Assembly (NCBI RefSeq): GCF_000282315.2
Contig: NZ_AKJN02000005.1
Location: forward strand, 1 to 64,000
Direction: 5' to 3'
Length of the DNA: 64,000 nt
Origin: Pseudomonas sp. GM41(2012)
GTDB taxonomy: Bacteria > Pseudomonadota > Gammaproteobacteria > Pseudomonadales > Pseudomonadaceae
Made by a program: the position numbers and the translations under genes. The notes below the pieces were generated by a model. It saw only the letters and a list, made by a program, of their open reading frames with translations, ran no database searches and was not told where the DNA came from. Below are positions 26,194-35,846 of the stretch, in pieces. Numbering within the stretch: position 1 is the stretch's first letter; every line of letters starts with the position of its first letter.

Positions 26194-27630
26194 TTACACC
26201 GGTTGGCGTTTGTGCAGCCAGCTGAGGAATCCGCTTTTCCTGACCGGCACCGGTGTGGTCATCAACGCCAACCGACTGTTCTGCTGCCTGACCGCTTGCA
26301 GCTTGTTCAACGCCCGACCGACTTCGACGCGTTGCTCCATGCAGTTACGAGTCAGGGATTTGTCGATCCGGTAAATGATGCACGAGGTCAAGGTGGTGAA
26401 GGTCGCCTGCGAGGGCGTATCGGTGAGAATGCTTTGCTCACCCATGACTTCGCTCGGCCCCATACGCCCGGCTTCGGTTTGCTCCGTGCCATTGGGTACA
26501 GTGGCGCTGACCACGCCGGTGGCGATCACCATCAAGCAGTCCGGCACTTCGCCCAGTTCCAGCACCACCTGACCTGCCGCGTACTGCTGCGGGACCATCG
26601 ACTGGGCGATCTGATCACGCTCATCCTCGCTCAAGGAACGGAAGATTTTCACTTCATCGAGCAACGCCCGTGCGCGGGTCGTCGGTTCAATCACGCCATC
26701 GAGCTGCCGGGAAATGCCCGCCGCTTCGAGGTGCCGATGCACCAGGTCGAACAGTTGATTGCGCACTTCGCTTTTTTTACCCAGCTCGGCGATAAACCCG
26801 CTGGCTACGTATTCGGACATGGTTTCGCCAGACTCTTTCAGCACTGCTTTCGGTGCCGGATTGAGCAGCAAACTGCTGGTGCCCTGAAGCGTGCGGTCCA
26901 GTGCATCCAGCACCCGACGCGGGCGGATGTGGTTAGGCACCTGAATGCTGATCGACACGCCGTGCATGTTGTTCGGCCGACTGAGGTTGACGATTTTTGC
27001 CTTGGCCGCCACCGAGTTCGGCACCACCGCGGTACTGCCGGCACTGGTCAGCAGGTGGGTGGCGCGCCAGTCGATGTCGAGCACTTTACCTTCGACGCCG
27101 TCGATCATGATCCAGTCATCCACCTGATACGGCTTGGTGGTGTTGAGCACGATCCCGGAAAACACGTCGCTCAAGGTACTTTGCAACGCCAGGCCAACGA
27201 CGATTGCCACGACGCCGGAAGTCGCCAGCAAACCTTTCACAGGCAACTCCAGTACATAACCGGCCGCCGCGACGATGGCGATCAGAAACACCAGTGCGCC
27301 GATGACATCCTGCAGCAACCGACCGCTGTGACCGATGCGGCGCATCAGTACCAGACCGATGACTTCGGTGAGCACCCGTGCGGCGTACAGCCACCAGAGA
27401 ATCCCCAGCGCCGTGGCGCCCGATTGCGCTACGCGATCCTCGGCGAACAGCGGCGCCTGTAACGGGCTTACACCGGCATTGATCAAGAGCGCGCTGAACA
27501 TCACGAACAGCGACAGACGCACACCGACCCGCGTGACGCGATGCTTGAACGGCGCGAGGTGCCAGAGCACGGCGTCGATCACCAGCAGCAGGGCACTCCA
27601 TGACAGCAGATGAGCGAGGATAAAGGTCAT
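26194..27630 (-). CDS. mechanosensitive-channel family protein with cyclic-nucleotide-binding domain
   Basis: 478 aa from ATG 27630 (GGAG 7 nt upstream). Four or more N-terminal membrane segments lead to the MscS pore and beta domain (G-V-V-A-I-V-V-G-L-A-L-Q-S-T-L-S-D-V-F-S then G-I-V-L near residue 175-195; Y-Q-V-D-D-W-I). Residues 325-440 are a cNMP-binding-like beta roll (L-S-E-D-E-R-D-Q-I-A, then G-E-V-P-D-C-L). This is the bCNG architecture, probably ligand-gated rather than tension-gated. Convergent with the isochorismatase gene. Confidence 0.88.
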   Translation of the reverse strand: MTFILAHLLSWSALLLVIDAVLWHLAPFKHRVTRVGVRLSLFVMFSALLINAGVSPLQAPLFAEDRVAQSGATALGILWWLYAARVLTEVIGLVLMRRIGHSGRLLQDVIGALVFLIAIVAAAGYVLELPVKGLLATSGVVAIVVGLALQSTLSDVFSGIVLNTTKPYQVDDWIMIDGVEGKVLDIDWRATHLLTSAGSTAVVPNSVAAKAKIVNLSRPNNMHGVSISIQVPNHIRPRRVLDALDRTLQGTSSLLLNPAPKAVLKESGETMSEYVASGFIAELGKKSEVRNQLFDLVHRHLEAAGISRQLDGVIEPTTRARALLDEVKIFRSLSEDERDQIAQSMVPQQYAAGQVVLELGEVPDCLMVIATGVVSATVPNGTEQTEAGRMGPSEVMGEQSILTDTPSQATFTTLTSCIIYRIDKSLTRNCMEQRVEVGRALNKLQAVRQQNSRLALMTTPVPVRKSGFLSWLHKRQPV

Positions 27631-27708
27631 GGGGAAACTCCGGCTAAAGATTGCTTTCGATTCGCGTAGCCGCCTCGCCCACATTGCTGTGTGGCGAGGC
27701 GAGGGGAC

Positions 27709-28728
27709 TCAGTTCAGATGCGTCTTGAGCTCCTGTGCCGCCTGGCGAACCGCCGCTTTCACCTCCGGTATCTGGCTCAGCGGGTTGAGCAGGCCGAAGT
27801 CGTGAATCATGCCGTTGTAGCGGACGGCCGTGACCGGCACACCGGCCGCGTCGAGGTGGCGGGCATAGGCTTCGCCTTCGTCACGCAACACGTCGAACTC
27901 GGCGGTTTGTACCAAGGCCGCTGGCAAGCCTTTGAGCTGTTCGGCGCTGGCTTGCAACGGCGAGGCATGGATCTGCACACGTTCGGCTTTGTCGGTGGTG
28001 TAGTTGTCCCAGAACCAGTTCATCATGCCCTTGGTCAGGAAGTGGCCTTCAGCAAATTGCTGGTACGACCCGGTGTCGAACTGTGCGTTGGTCACTGGCC
28101 ACATCAACAGCTGAAAGCGCAGGGCCGGGGTTTTTTGTTCCTTGGCCATCAAGGCCACGACCGCCGCCATATTGCCGCCGACGCTGTTGCCGGCCACAGC
28201 CAGGCGTTTGCCATCGACGCCGATTTCCTTGCCATGCTCGGCCACCCAACGGGTCGCGGTGTAGGCCTGGTTGATCGCGGTCGGGTAGTGCGCTTCCGGC
28301 GATGGCGTGTAATCGACATACACCGCGACAGCACCGGAGCCGACCACCAGGTCGTGGATCAGGCGCTGGTGAGTCGGGTAATCGCCCAACACCCAGCCGC
28401 CACCGTGGAAGAACATAAACACCGGCAATTCACCTTTGACCTTAACCGGCCGCACGATTTTCAGGTTGATGGTTTGCCCATCGACTGTGATCGCACGGTC
28501 GCTGACGTCCACACCCGACAGATCAACCTTCACCGAATTTTGCGCGCCGGTCAGTACCGCACGGGCATCTGCAGGGCTCAGTTGCTCAAGCGGCTTGCCA
28601 CCGCCGGCAGCGAGCGCTTCGAGGAAGGCTTGCGTGTTGTGTTCGACCCCCGGGCTGCCGGCGGCAAAGGCGTTGCCTACGGCGAGGGCGAGGAGGGAAG
28701 CGGTCAGGGATTTTTTGACGATGTTCAT
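27709..28728 (-). CDS. exported alpha/beta hydrolase, hormone-sensitive-lipase family
   Basis: 339 aa. Residues 1-23 are a signal peptide (N-A-F-A-A). The family's oxyanion motif HGGGW is at 108-112 and the nucleophile Ser182 lies in G-N-S-V-G-G. A late G-M-I-H-D-F carries the catalytic His. Expected to cleave small esters in the periplasm or outside the cell. Divergent from a LysR gene that may control it. Confidence 0.88.
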   Translation of the reverse strand: MNIVKKSLTASLLALAVGNAFAAGSPGVEHNTQAFLEALAAGGGKPLEQLSPADARAVLTGAQNSVKVDLSGVDVSDRAITVDGQTINLKIVRPVKVKGELPVFMFFHGGGWVLGDYPTHQRLIHDLVVGSGAVAVYVDYTPSPEAHYPTAINQAYTATRWVAEHGKEIGVDGKRLAVAGNSVGGNMAAVVALMAKEQKTPALRFQLLMWPVTNAQFDTGSYQQFAEGHFLTKGMMNWFWDNYTTDKAERVQIHASPLQASAEQLKGLPAALVQTAEFDVLRDEGEAYARHLDAAGVPVTAVRYNGMIHDFGLLNPLSQIPEVKAAVRQAAQELKTHLN

Positions 28729-28886
28729 GGGATAAATCCTTTTTAATTAGACGTTGATTACCTAAGGTTCAGGTTGCTGCCAGCACTGTGGTTCAGGCCT
28801 CAGCAACACCGTGGACACAGATTAATAGGGTGTCTAAAAAGGAAAAAGCGGCTATAAAGTGATTGACTGTCAACCAAGGCGTGACA

Positions 28887-29783
28887 ATGAACCCGTTCGA
28901 AGATATGCGTATTTTTTGCCAGGTCATGGACTCCGGCAGCTTCACCGCGGCGGCCGATCAATTGGGTCTGTCCAAGCAGTTCGTCAGCCGGCGGTTGATG
29001 CAACTCGAAGAGCGTCTGGGCGTGCGGCTGCTCAATCGCTCCACGCGGCGACTGGACGTGACGCCACTGGGGCAGAGTTATTACGAGTCAGCCTTGCGTC
29101 TGCTGGGCGAAGTCGAGCAAGTAGAGCAGGGCATCGCCGGCCAGACCACTGAGCCCCGCGGCACTATTCGTATCAGCGCGCCATTGTCGTTTGCGGTGGC
29201 GCGTTTGGGCTGTTTGCTGCCGGTGTTTTTGCAGCGTTATCGCGATGTCACGGTGGAGGTCGACCTCAGTGATCGACCGGTGGATTTGCTCAGTGAGGGT
29301 TATGACCTGGCGCTGCGCATCGGCATTCTGGAGGATTCGACGCTGATCGCCCGACGCATCGCCTCCATCCAGCGAGTGTACTGCGCCAGCCCGGCTTACC
29401 TGGCCGAGCGCGGCACGCCGCTCAAACCCGAAGACTTGCACGCGCATGACTGCCTGCCTTACGGCCATGGTCGTCAGGTGCAATGGCGTTTCGAAGGGCA
29501 GGGCAAGCCGTTGGTGGTCAATGTCACCGGGCGGATGCGGGTGAACAATGGTGAACTGCTCAGGGACGCGGCGATCGCCGGTATGGGGATTACTTACTTG
29601 CCGACTTTCATTGTGGGTTCGGCGTTGAAGGACGGCAGGCTGGTGCCGGTGCTGGACGCATTTCGTTCCGAGCCGCTGACGTTGTCGGCGGTCTATCCGC
29701 AGCACCGTCAAGCATCGCGACCGGTGCAGGCGTTGATCGAGTTTTTGCGTGAACGGCTGGATCAGGCTGAGGGTGGGTTGTAG
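28887..29783 (+). CDS. LysR-family transcriptional regulator
   Basis: 298 aa from ATG 28887, chosen to match the usual N-terminus M-N-P-F-E-D-M-R-I-F. HTH in residues 15-40 (A-A-D-Q-L-G-L-S-K-Q-F-V-S-R-R). The branch resembles DmlR/AaeR-like regulators, with I-S-A-P-L-S-F at the start of the effector domain. Likely controls the divergent exported hydrolase. Confidence 0.9.
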   Translation: MNPFEDMRIFCQVMDSGSFTAAADQLGLSKQFVSRRLMQLEERLGVRLLNRSTRRLDVTPLGQSYYESALRLLGEVEQVEQGIAGQTTEPRGTIRISAPLSFAVARLGCLLPVFLQRYRDVTVEVDLSDRPVDLLSEGYDLALRIGILEDSTLIARRIASIQRVYCASPAYLAERGTPLKPEDLHAHDCLPYGHGRQVQWRFEGQGKPLVVNVTGRMRVNNGELLRDAAIAGMGITYLPTFIVGSALKDGRLVPVLDAFRSEPLTLSAVYPQHRQASRPVQALIEFLRERLDQAEGGL

Positions 29784-29837
29784 CGCGGTTATAGTGTCAG
29801 CACGCAATTAATGAAAGACCCCAGTCTGGAGCGCGCA

Positions 29838-30650
29838 ATGGAAATGCCGACAAAAGAAAAAGCCATCGCCAGCAACCGCGATGCCTGGAATGACTCCGCC
29901 CGACACCACAAGGACACCCCCGAATGGCAGGCCCGTTTGACGGCGGTTGGTTGTAGTGATTTTTGCTGCTTGGACGACACCCTCCGAGGGTTACTGGAAC
30001 AGGTCGGTGTCGACGGCAAAGACGTGGTGCAACTGGGCTGCAACAACGGCCGCGAAAGCCTGTCGTTGTTTGCGCTGGGTGCCCGCAGCGTCACAGGCGT
30101 CGACCAGTCCGAGGCGTTCCTCGATCAGGCGCGGGAACTGGCGTCACGCTCGCCCCATGCGCCTGAGTTCATCGAGGCAGACATTCATCACTTGCCGACA
30201 GAACTTCATGGCCGCTTCGACGTGGCCCTGATCACCATCGGCGTGTTGAACTGGATGCCGGACATCGCTGAATTTTTCCGCCATGTCGCACAAACCCTCA
30301 AGCCCGGCGGCAGTCTGGTGGTGTACGAAACCCACCCCTTCCTGGAAATGTTCGACCCCGAGTCCAACGATCCGTATCGACCGGACAGCTCGTACTTTCG
30401 CAGCGAACCTTTTGTGCAGGACCAGCCGATCGTCTACGAAGGCAAGATCGAACAGCAGGCCGCGACGTCCTACTGGTTCGTCCACACATTGGGCGAAATA
30501 TTCACCGGCGCCATCAAGGCGGGATTGCAGATCAGCCACTTCAAGGAGTACCCGCATTCCAATCGCGAGGAACTCTATGATCGGTATGAGCAGCAAACGG
30601 CGCAGTTGCCGTTGTGTTTTACGTTGGTTGCGCAGAAGCAAGCAGTCTAA
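29838..30650 (+). CDS. class I SAM-dependent methyltransferase
   Basis: 270 aa. ATG 29838 has GGAG 6 nt upstream. Motif I is D-V-V-Q-L-G-C-N-N-G-R-E (SAM-binding; N-N-G replaces the common G-x-G), followed by V-T-G-V-D-Q-S as motif II. L-K-P-G-G-S-L-V-V-Y-E is motif VI. The substrate is unknown. The LysR gene ends 54 nt upstream on the same strand. Confidence 0.85.
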   Translation: MEMPTKEKAIASNRDAWNDSARHHKDTPEWQARLTAVGCSDFCCLDDTLRGLLEQVGVDGKDVVQLGCNNGRESLSLFALGARSVTGVDQSEAFLDQARELASRSPHAPEFIEADIHHLPTELHGRFDVALITIGVLNWMPDIAEFFRHVAQTLKPGGSLVVYETHPFLEMFDPESNDPYRPDSSYFRSEPFVQDQPIVYEGKIEQQAATSYWFVHTLGEIFTGAIKAGLQISHFKEYPHSNREELYDRYEQQTAQLPLCFTLVAQKQAV

Positions 30651-30662
30651 GCAGAGAGTCTC

Positions 30663-30971
30663 TCAGAGCGTTGAGTGATTGACCGAATGACCCGGCTGCG
30701 CGCAGAGATCAATGCCAAGGGCGTGAATGACCTTTAAAACCGTATCGAAACGTGGTTTTGCACCTGGTGCGAAGGCCTTGTACAGGCTTTCGCGGCCCAT
30801 ACCCGAGTCCTTGGCTATCTGTGTCATTCCACGCGCTTTCACCACGTAGCCGATAGCGCGAAGAAACTCTTCGTTGTCACCGTCTGCGAGCACTTGTGAA
30901 AGGTACTCGCTGATGGCTTCGTCACTGTCCAGAAGAGCCGCCATATCGAAAGTAGTCAAAGTCTGGCTCAT
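30663..30971 (-). CDS. orphan HI1420-type addiction-module antitoxin
   Basis: 102 aa. An Xre-like HTH with the family pattern A-I-G-Y-V-V-K-A-R-G-M-T-Q-I-A-K-D-S-G, then R-E-S-L-Y-K-A-F and T-V-L-K-V-I-H-A-L-G. In TA pairs of this kind the RelE-like toxin lies directly upstream. Here the upstream 190 nt up to the ABC gene hold no such frame, so the antitoxin stands alone. AGGAGG precedes the start. A palindrome about 37 nt upstream is its likely operator. Confidence 0.85.
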   Translation of the reverse strand: MSQTLTTFDMAALLDSDEAISEYLSQVLADGDNEEFLRAIGYVVKARGMTQIAKDSGMGRESLYKAFAPGAKPRFDTVLKVIHALGIDLCAQPGHSVNHSTL

Positions 30972-31007
30972 GTTTAAACCTCCTTTGCCAAAATTTATTA
31001 CTCAAAT

Positions 31008-31023
31008 GTATCCATCTGGATAC
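31008..31023. promoter_or_regulatory. palindromic operator candidate for the antitoxin
   Basis: GTATCCATCTGGATAC: perfect 7-bp inverted repeat with a TC centre. It is 37 nt upstream of the antitoxin start in an AT-rich promoter-like region. GTATCC-type palindromes are common antitoxin operators. Confidence 0.65.
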
Positions 31024-31162
31024 GAATGAGCAGTCAGGCAATTCCTTCGTTGTGTATGTTTTTTCCTTGAAGTGTGTGGGCTATGGGGTATCCGAGCGGG
31101 TCTATTCGCGGTGCCGCTGCCGTCCGCTATCCTTGCTCCACGCACATCGAACGGTTTTCCCC

Positions 31163-31831
31163 ATGCTTTCGGTCCAAGGCGTCTTCAAAAGTTACGCCAC
31201 TCCCCAGGGCCCATTAGCGGTTCTGCAAGGTGTCGACCTCACCTTGAAACCCGGCAGCAGCCTGGCGTTGATGGGGGAATCGGGCAGTGGCAAAAGCACC
31301 TTGCTGCACCTGATTGCCGGGCTCGACAAGGTCGATCGCGGCAGTATCCGCAGCGGCGAACATCGTCTGGAGCAGATGAGCGAAGGGCAACTGGCGAACT
31401 GGCGGCGGACCGAAATCGGCCTGGTGTTTCAGCAGTTCAACCTGATCGGCAGTTTGCGCGTGGAGGACAATCTGGCGTTCCAGGCACGACTGGCGGGGCG
31501 CCATGATCCGCGCTGGCAGGCGCATCTGGTGCAACGTCTGGGCTTGGCTGATTTGCTGCAGCGTTATCCGGAACAGCTGTCCGGCGGCCAGCAGCAACGG
31601 GTCGCGCTGGGCCGTGCCCTGGCGTCGCAGCCAAAACTGCTGCTGGCCGACGAACCCACCGGCAGCCTCGATGAAGTCACCAGCGATGAGGTCTTGAAGT
31701 TGTTGCTGGAGTTGCTCGACGACAGTCCCACCACCTTGTTGATGGTCACCCACAGCTCACGGGTTGCCGCGCGGCTGGCCGATAAAGTGGTGCTCCACGG
31801 TGGTCGTCTGGCTGGCGCGGGCGAGCGCTGA
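31163..31831 (+). CDS. ABC transporter ATP-binding protein (LolD/MacB-like)
   Basis: 222 aa from ATG 31163. Walker A GESGSGKST at 38-46, signature LSGGQQQR and Walker B L-L-L-A-D-E-P-T. G-S-L-D-E is the D-loop region. This ATPase type powers FtsX-fold permeases that act as mechanotransmitters rather than classic pumps. The next gene starts 1 nt after its stop, and that permease is its partner. Confidence 0.92.
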   Translation: MLSVQGVFKSYATPQGPLAVLQGVDLTLKPGSSLALMGESGSGKSTLLHLIAGLDKVDRGSIRSGEHRLEQMSEGQLANWRRTEIGLVFQQFNLIGSLRVEDNLAFQARLAGRHDPRWQAHLVQRLGLADLLQRYPEQLSGGQQQRVALGRALASQPKLLLADEPTGSLDEVTSDEVLKLLLELLDDSPTTLLMVTHSSRVAARLADKVVLHGGRLAGAGER

Positions 31832-31832
31832 G

Positions 31833-34304
31833 GTGCGGGTCTTTCGCGAAACGCTGCGGGCGCTGCTCAGTCATTGGCGGCAGCACCCGGTGCAATTTTT
31901 CAGTGTGCTGACCGGGCTCTGGCTCGCCACCAGTCTGCTGACCGGCGTGCAGGCGCTGAACAGCCAGGCGCGTGAAAGCTATGCCCGGGCCAGTCAGTTG
32001 ATCGGCGGCGAACCCCAGGCCAGCCTCAGTGCGCCCAGCGGCGCGACCTTCTCCCAGCAAGTGTTTGTCGACCTGCGCCGTGCGGGTTGGCCGGTGTCGC
32101 CAGTCCTGCAAGGTCGGGTGACGCTCAAGGGGCATGACGACCAGCGCTTGCAGTTGATGGGCATCGAGCCGGTGTCGCTGCCCGCCGGTTCATCCGTGGC
32201 TGGGCAGGCGTTGCCGATTGAGCAGGTTGTCGAGTTTTTCAGCCCGCCGGGCAGTACCTGGATTTCGCCGCAGACGTTGCAGGCACTGGGTCTGCAGGAG
32301 GGCGAACGCCCGCTGACTTTGAGTGGTCAGGCCTTGCCGCCGCTGCATGCCCAACCGGATATGGCCCCCGGTGTGTTGTTGGTGGATATCGGCTTCGCCC
32401 AGCAGATTCTCGGCCTGCCGGATCAGCTGTCACGCCTGCTGCTGCCGAAGGATTTCACCGCGACCCTGCCTGATCAATTCAAAGGACAGCTGCAGCTCAA
32501 GACCAGCGGCGAAGAGAACAATTTGTCGCGCCTCACCGAAAGCTTTCACCTGAACCTCGATGCGCTGGGTTTTCTGTCATTCGTGGTCGGCCTGTTCATC
32601 GTCCACGCCGCGATCGGCCTGGCGCTGGAACAACGCCGTGGCTTGCTCAGAACCCTGCGTGCCTGCGGCGTCAGTGCACGGATGCTGATTGTCTGTCTGG
32701 CGGTCGAACTGGGTGGGTTTGCGTTGATCGGCGGACTGGTCGGTGTCGCCAGCGGCTACCTGTTGGCCAGCGTGCTGCTGCCGGACGTCGCCGCGAGTCT
32801 GCGCGGGTTGTACGGCGCTGAAGTGGCGGGGCAGTTGAGCCTCAGTCCGTGGTGGTGGCTCAGCGGCGTCGGCCTGAGTCTGTTGGGCGCGTTGTTGGCA
32901 GGGGCCAACAGTTTGTTGCGGGCTGCGCGCCTGCCTTTGCTGGCCTTGGCCGATCCGCAGGCCTGGCATCAGGCTCACGCGCGCTGGTTGCGGCGTCAGG
33001 GTTGGGTTGCCGTGATCGCCGCGGTGATCGCAGTGCTGGCATTGATCTTTGGCGACAGCCTGAGCAGTGGCTTCGTGCTGATGGCGGCACTGTTGATCGG
33101 CGCTGCGCTGGCGTTGCCGGTGGTGCTCAACTGGGTGTTGAACCGGGTGCTGCATCGCAGTCGCTCGGTGCTCGGCCAATGGTTTCTCGCCGACTGCCGT
33201 CAACAACTGCCGGCCCTGAGCCTGGCGCTGATGGCGCTGTTGTTGGCACTGGCGGCAAACATTGGAGCGGGGAGCATGACGGCCGGTTTTCGTCAGACCT
33301 TCAGCGATTGGCTCGAACAACGCCTGACCGCCGAACTGTACGTCAATCCGCGAAATCCGGCCCAGGCCAGAGAACTGCAAACCTGGCTCCAGCAGCAACC
33401 CGGACTCACGGCGGTGCTGCCCAGCTGGCAAGTGTCGATCCAGTTGCAAGGCTGGCCGGCGGACGTCTTCGGCGTGATCGATCACCCGACGTATCGCCAG
33501 CATTGGCCATTGCTGGAAGCCTTGGGCGACAACCCTTGGGACCGACTGGCCAAGGACGACGCACTGATGCTCAGTGAACAACTGGCCCGTCGGCTGAAGG
33601 TGCGCCTTGGCGATCACCTGACGATTCCCACACCGAACGGCGCCTGGTCGCCACGGATCGTCGGCATCTACGCCGATTACGGCAATCCCAAGGGCCACAT
33701 TCTGGTCAACGTCAACCATCTGCTGCGCGGCTGGCCGCAGCTGACCCCGAGCCGTTTCAACCTGCGCATCGACCCGACGTTGATCCCCGCTTTCCTGACC
33801 GCGCTGCAAACCCGCTTCACGCTGGAGGACAGCCGCATCGTCGATCAGGCCCGGCTCAAGGGTTGGTCCACGCAAGTGTTCGAACGCACCTTTGCCGCGA
33901 CCGCCGCACTCAACAGCCTGACCCTCTGCGTGGCGGGCGTGGCGCTGTTCATCAGCCTGCTGACGCAAAGCCAGAGCCGCCTCGGGCAACTTGCCCCCCT
34001 GTGGGCGCTCGGCGTGACTCGCCGGCAACTGATGTTGCTCAATCTCGGCCAGACTTGGTTGCTGGCGGTGCTGACCCTGGTGCTGGCGTTACCGTTGGGG
34101 ATCGCGCTGGCGTGGTGCCTGGACACGGTGATCAACGTTCAGGCCTTCGGTTGGCGCTTGCCGCTGCGGGTGTTTCCGCTGCAGCTGTTGCAGTTGATGG
34201 GGTTGGCGCTGTTGGCGACTTTGTTGGCGTCGGCGTGGCCGCTGTATTCGCTGTACCGCACGCAACCGGCGGATCTGCTGAGGACGTTTGCTCATGAAGA
34301 TTAA
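31833..34304 (+). CDS. large FtsX-like ABC permease
   Basis: 823 aa from GTG 31833, directly after the ATPase stop (TGAGGTG). It has two FtsX domains, as in LolC/E-type fused permeases: an N-terminal helix and periplasmic region, membrane segments around 260-400 (F-V-V-G-L-F-I-V-H-A-A-I-G-L-A-L), a second set near 410-500, another periplasmic part, and final segments at 700-823. The final motif Y-R-T-Q-P-A-D-L-L-R is conserved in the family. Its 3' end overlaps the lipocalin gene by 11 nt. Confidence 0.9.
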   Translation: MRVFRETLRALLSHWRQHPVQFFSVLTGLWLATSLLTGVQALNSQARESYARASQLIGGEPQASLSAPSGATFSQQVFVDLRRAGWPVSPVLQGRVTLKGHDDQRLQLMGIEPVSLPAGSSVAGQALPIEQVVEFFSPPGSTWISPQTLQALGLQEGERPLTLSGQALPPLHAQPDMAPGVLLVDIGFAQQILGLPDQLSRLLLPKDFTATLPDQFKGQLQLKTSGEENNLSRLTESFHLNLDALGFLSFVVGLFIVHAAIGLALEQRRGLLRTLRACGVSARMLIVCLAVELGGFALIGGLVGVASGYLLASVLLPDVAASLRGLYGAEVAGQLSLSPWWWLSGVGLSLLGALLAGANSLLRAARLPLLALADPQAWHQAHARWLRRQGWVAVIAAVIAVLALIFGDSLSSGFVLMAALLIGAALALPVVLNWVLNRVLHRSRSVLGQWFLADCRQQLPALSLALMALLLALAANIGAGSMTAGFRQTFSDWLEQRLTAELYVNPRNPAQARELQTWLQQQPGLTAVLPSWQVSIQLQGWPADVFGVIDHPTYRQHWPLLEALGDNPWDRLAKDDALMLSEQLARRLKVRLGDHLTIPTPNGAWSPRIVGIYADYGNPKGHILVNVNHLLRGWPQLTPSRFNLRIDPTLIPAFLTALQTRFTLEDSRIVDQARLKGWSTQVFERTFAATAALNSLTLCVAGVALFISLLTQSQSRLGQLAPLWALGVTRRQLMLLNLGQTWLLAVLTLVLALPLGIALAWCLDTVINVQAFGWRLPLRVFPLQLLQLMGLALLATLLASAWPLYSLYRTQPADLLRTFAHED

Positions 34305-35358
34305 GGTCGGTGTGTTGCTACTGGCATTATTGAGCGGCTGCGATGACTCGGCGCCTGTTGAGAAAGGCTTCGCGGGGCTGGGTCATCAGGCCGCCGCGTT
34401 TACGCCGGTGGTGCCCGGTCGGGTGTTCAGCTTTCCGGCGGATCACGGTCCTCATGACGGTTTTCGCATCGAATGGTGGTACGTCACCGCCAACCTCAAG
34501 GACGATCAGGGGCGCGAGTTCGGCGCGCAATGGACGCTGTTTCGCAGCGCCTTGAAAGCGACGCCCGAAGTGGCCGGCTGGGGTAATCAAATTATCTGGC
34601 TTGGCCACGCGGCCGTGACGTCGGCGACGGTGCATCACGCCGCCGAACGTTACGCCCGTGGCGGCGTTGGTCAGGCTGGTGTGAGTCTCACTCCGTTCAA
34701 CGCGTGGATCGATGATTGGCGTTTCAGCAGTCAGGGTTCCGACCCTATGGCGGATCTTCAACTCAGCGCCCGGGACAAGCATTTTGACTATCAACTGCGG
34801 CTGAGCTCCACGCGTCCTTTGGTGCTTCAGGGCGACAAAGGCTTCAGTCAGAAATCCGAACAAGGGCAGGCGTCGTACTACTACAGTCAGCCGTTTTTTC
34901 AGGCCCGCGGCACGCTGGAAATCGACGGCAAAACCTATCAAGTCAGCGGCCCGGCCTGGCTCGACCGGGAATGGAGCAGCCAACCCCTGACCGCCAACCA
35001 GACGGGCTGGGACTGGTTTTCCCTGCACCTGGACAGCGGCGAGCAGGTGATGCTCTACCGCATGCGGCAGAAAGACGGCGCGCCTTACCTCACCGGCACC
35101 TGGATCGACGCTCAGGGCCAGACGCAGCTACTGCACGCCGCCGACATCAGCCTCACACCGCAAGACACCGCCAACGTCGCCGGACGTTCGATGCCGGTGC
35201 GCTGGTCGATCAAAATCCCCGACAAACACCTCGAGATCACAATCAGCGCGCTCAACCCCAATGCGTGGATGGCTTTGCGCATTCCCTATTGGGAAGGGCC
35301 GGTACAATTGAGCGGCAGCCATGGTGGCCAGGGTTATCTGGAAATGACCGGGTATTGA
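34294..35358 (+). CDS. AttH-like lipoprotein (lipocalin / CrtC-like hydratase fold)
   Basis: 354 aa. Signal peptide with lipobox L-S-G-C at Cys16. R-I-E-W-W-Y-V-T-A-N-L and A-W-L-D-R-E-W-S-S-Q are the conserved blocks of the AttH / carotenoid-1,2-hydratase-like family (COG5621). In AttEFGH systems this protein accompanies an ABC ATPase and permease, exactly as here. It may carry or modify a lipid at the membrane; no reaction is established for this branch. ATG 34294 lies inside the permease 3' end. Confidence 0.87.
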   Translation: MKIKVGVLLLALLSGCDDSAPVEKGFAGLGHQAAAFTPVVPGRVFSFPADHGPHDGFRIEWWYVTANLKDDQGREFGAQWTLFRSALKATPEVAGWGNQIIWLGHAAVTSATVHHAAERYARGGVGQAGVSLTPFNAWIDDWRFSSQGSDPMADLQLSARDKHFDYQLRLSSTRPLVLQGDKGFSQKSEQGQASYYYSQPFFQARGTLEIDGKTYQVSGPAWLDREWSSQPLTANQTGWDWFSLHLDSGEQVMLYRMRQKDGAPYLTGTWIDAQGQTQLLHAADISLTPQDTANVAGRSMPVRWSIKIPDKHLEITISALNPNAWMALRIPYWEGPVQLSGSHGGQGYLEMTGY

Positions 35359-35364
35359 GGCTCC

Positions 35365-35395
35365 CTGTAGGAGCTGGCGAAGCCTGCGATCCTTT
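35365..35395. repeat. solitary REP half-element
   Basis: CCTGTAGGAGCTGGCGAAGC followed by CTGCGATCC, similar to one arm of the doublets elsewhere in this window, with no inverted partner. Confidence 0.6.
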
Positions 35396-35483
35396 GACGT
35401 TGATCTTGATCTCCCCGAAATCCCCCCGGAACTCCTCGCGATGCCCAACCCTCTACCGTGAGAACCCCCGCAGGAGCCCACTC

Positions 35484-35726
35484 ATGAGCGACGACCTCAA
35501 ACCACCTGACCTTGCCTCGTGGCAGCGCCTGTTCGAAGACAAGGCCTACTGGCAACAATCCCCCGACGCCCACTATGCCGAACTGCTGCGAGTGGCCGAC
35601 GACTTGCTGGGGCAGGGCGCCATCGACCTGGAACAATGGCAAGCCTTGAAGGCCAAGGCCGATCATTCCCATAAAGACTCGCCTGCCGTGAACGTCGCCC
35701 AGGAGGTTGACGATCCCGAGACTTGA
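35484..35726 (+). CDS. small hypothetical protein
   Basis: 80 aa. The ATG has CAGGAG 7 nt upstream. The sequence is acidic and soluble (S-D-D-L-K-P-P at the start, Q-E-V-D-D-P-E-T at the end), rich in Trp/Gln/Leu and probably helical (L-L-R-V-A-D-D-L-L-G-Q-G). No membrane part, no recognised family. Confidence 0.7.
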   Translation: MSDDLKPPDLASWQRLFEDKAYWQQSPDAHYAELLRVADDLLGQGAIDLEQWQALKAKADHSHKDSPAVNVAQEVDDPET

Positions 35727-35846
35727 GGCGTTCTCCAAGAAACTGCGAACACTCCCTGATCAGCGTCTATGCTCATCTGCGCAGAGGACGCTGGACGGTG
35801 GTTCAGCGCTCGTTGCTGCCTCCAATTCACAGGGAATGTACCGCTT

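Noticed and set aside
26134..27462. 442-codon plus-strand frame opposite the channel gene
   Set aside because: His/Gln-rich antisense shadow of the MscS/cNMP gene.
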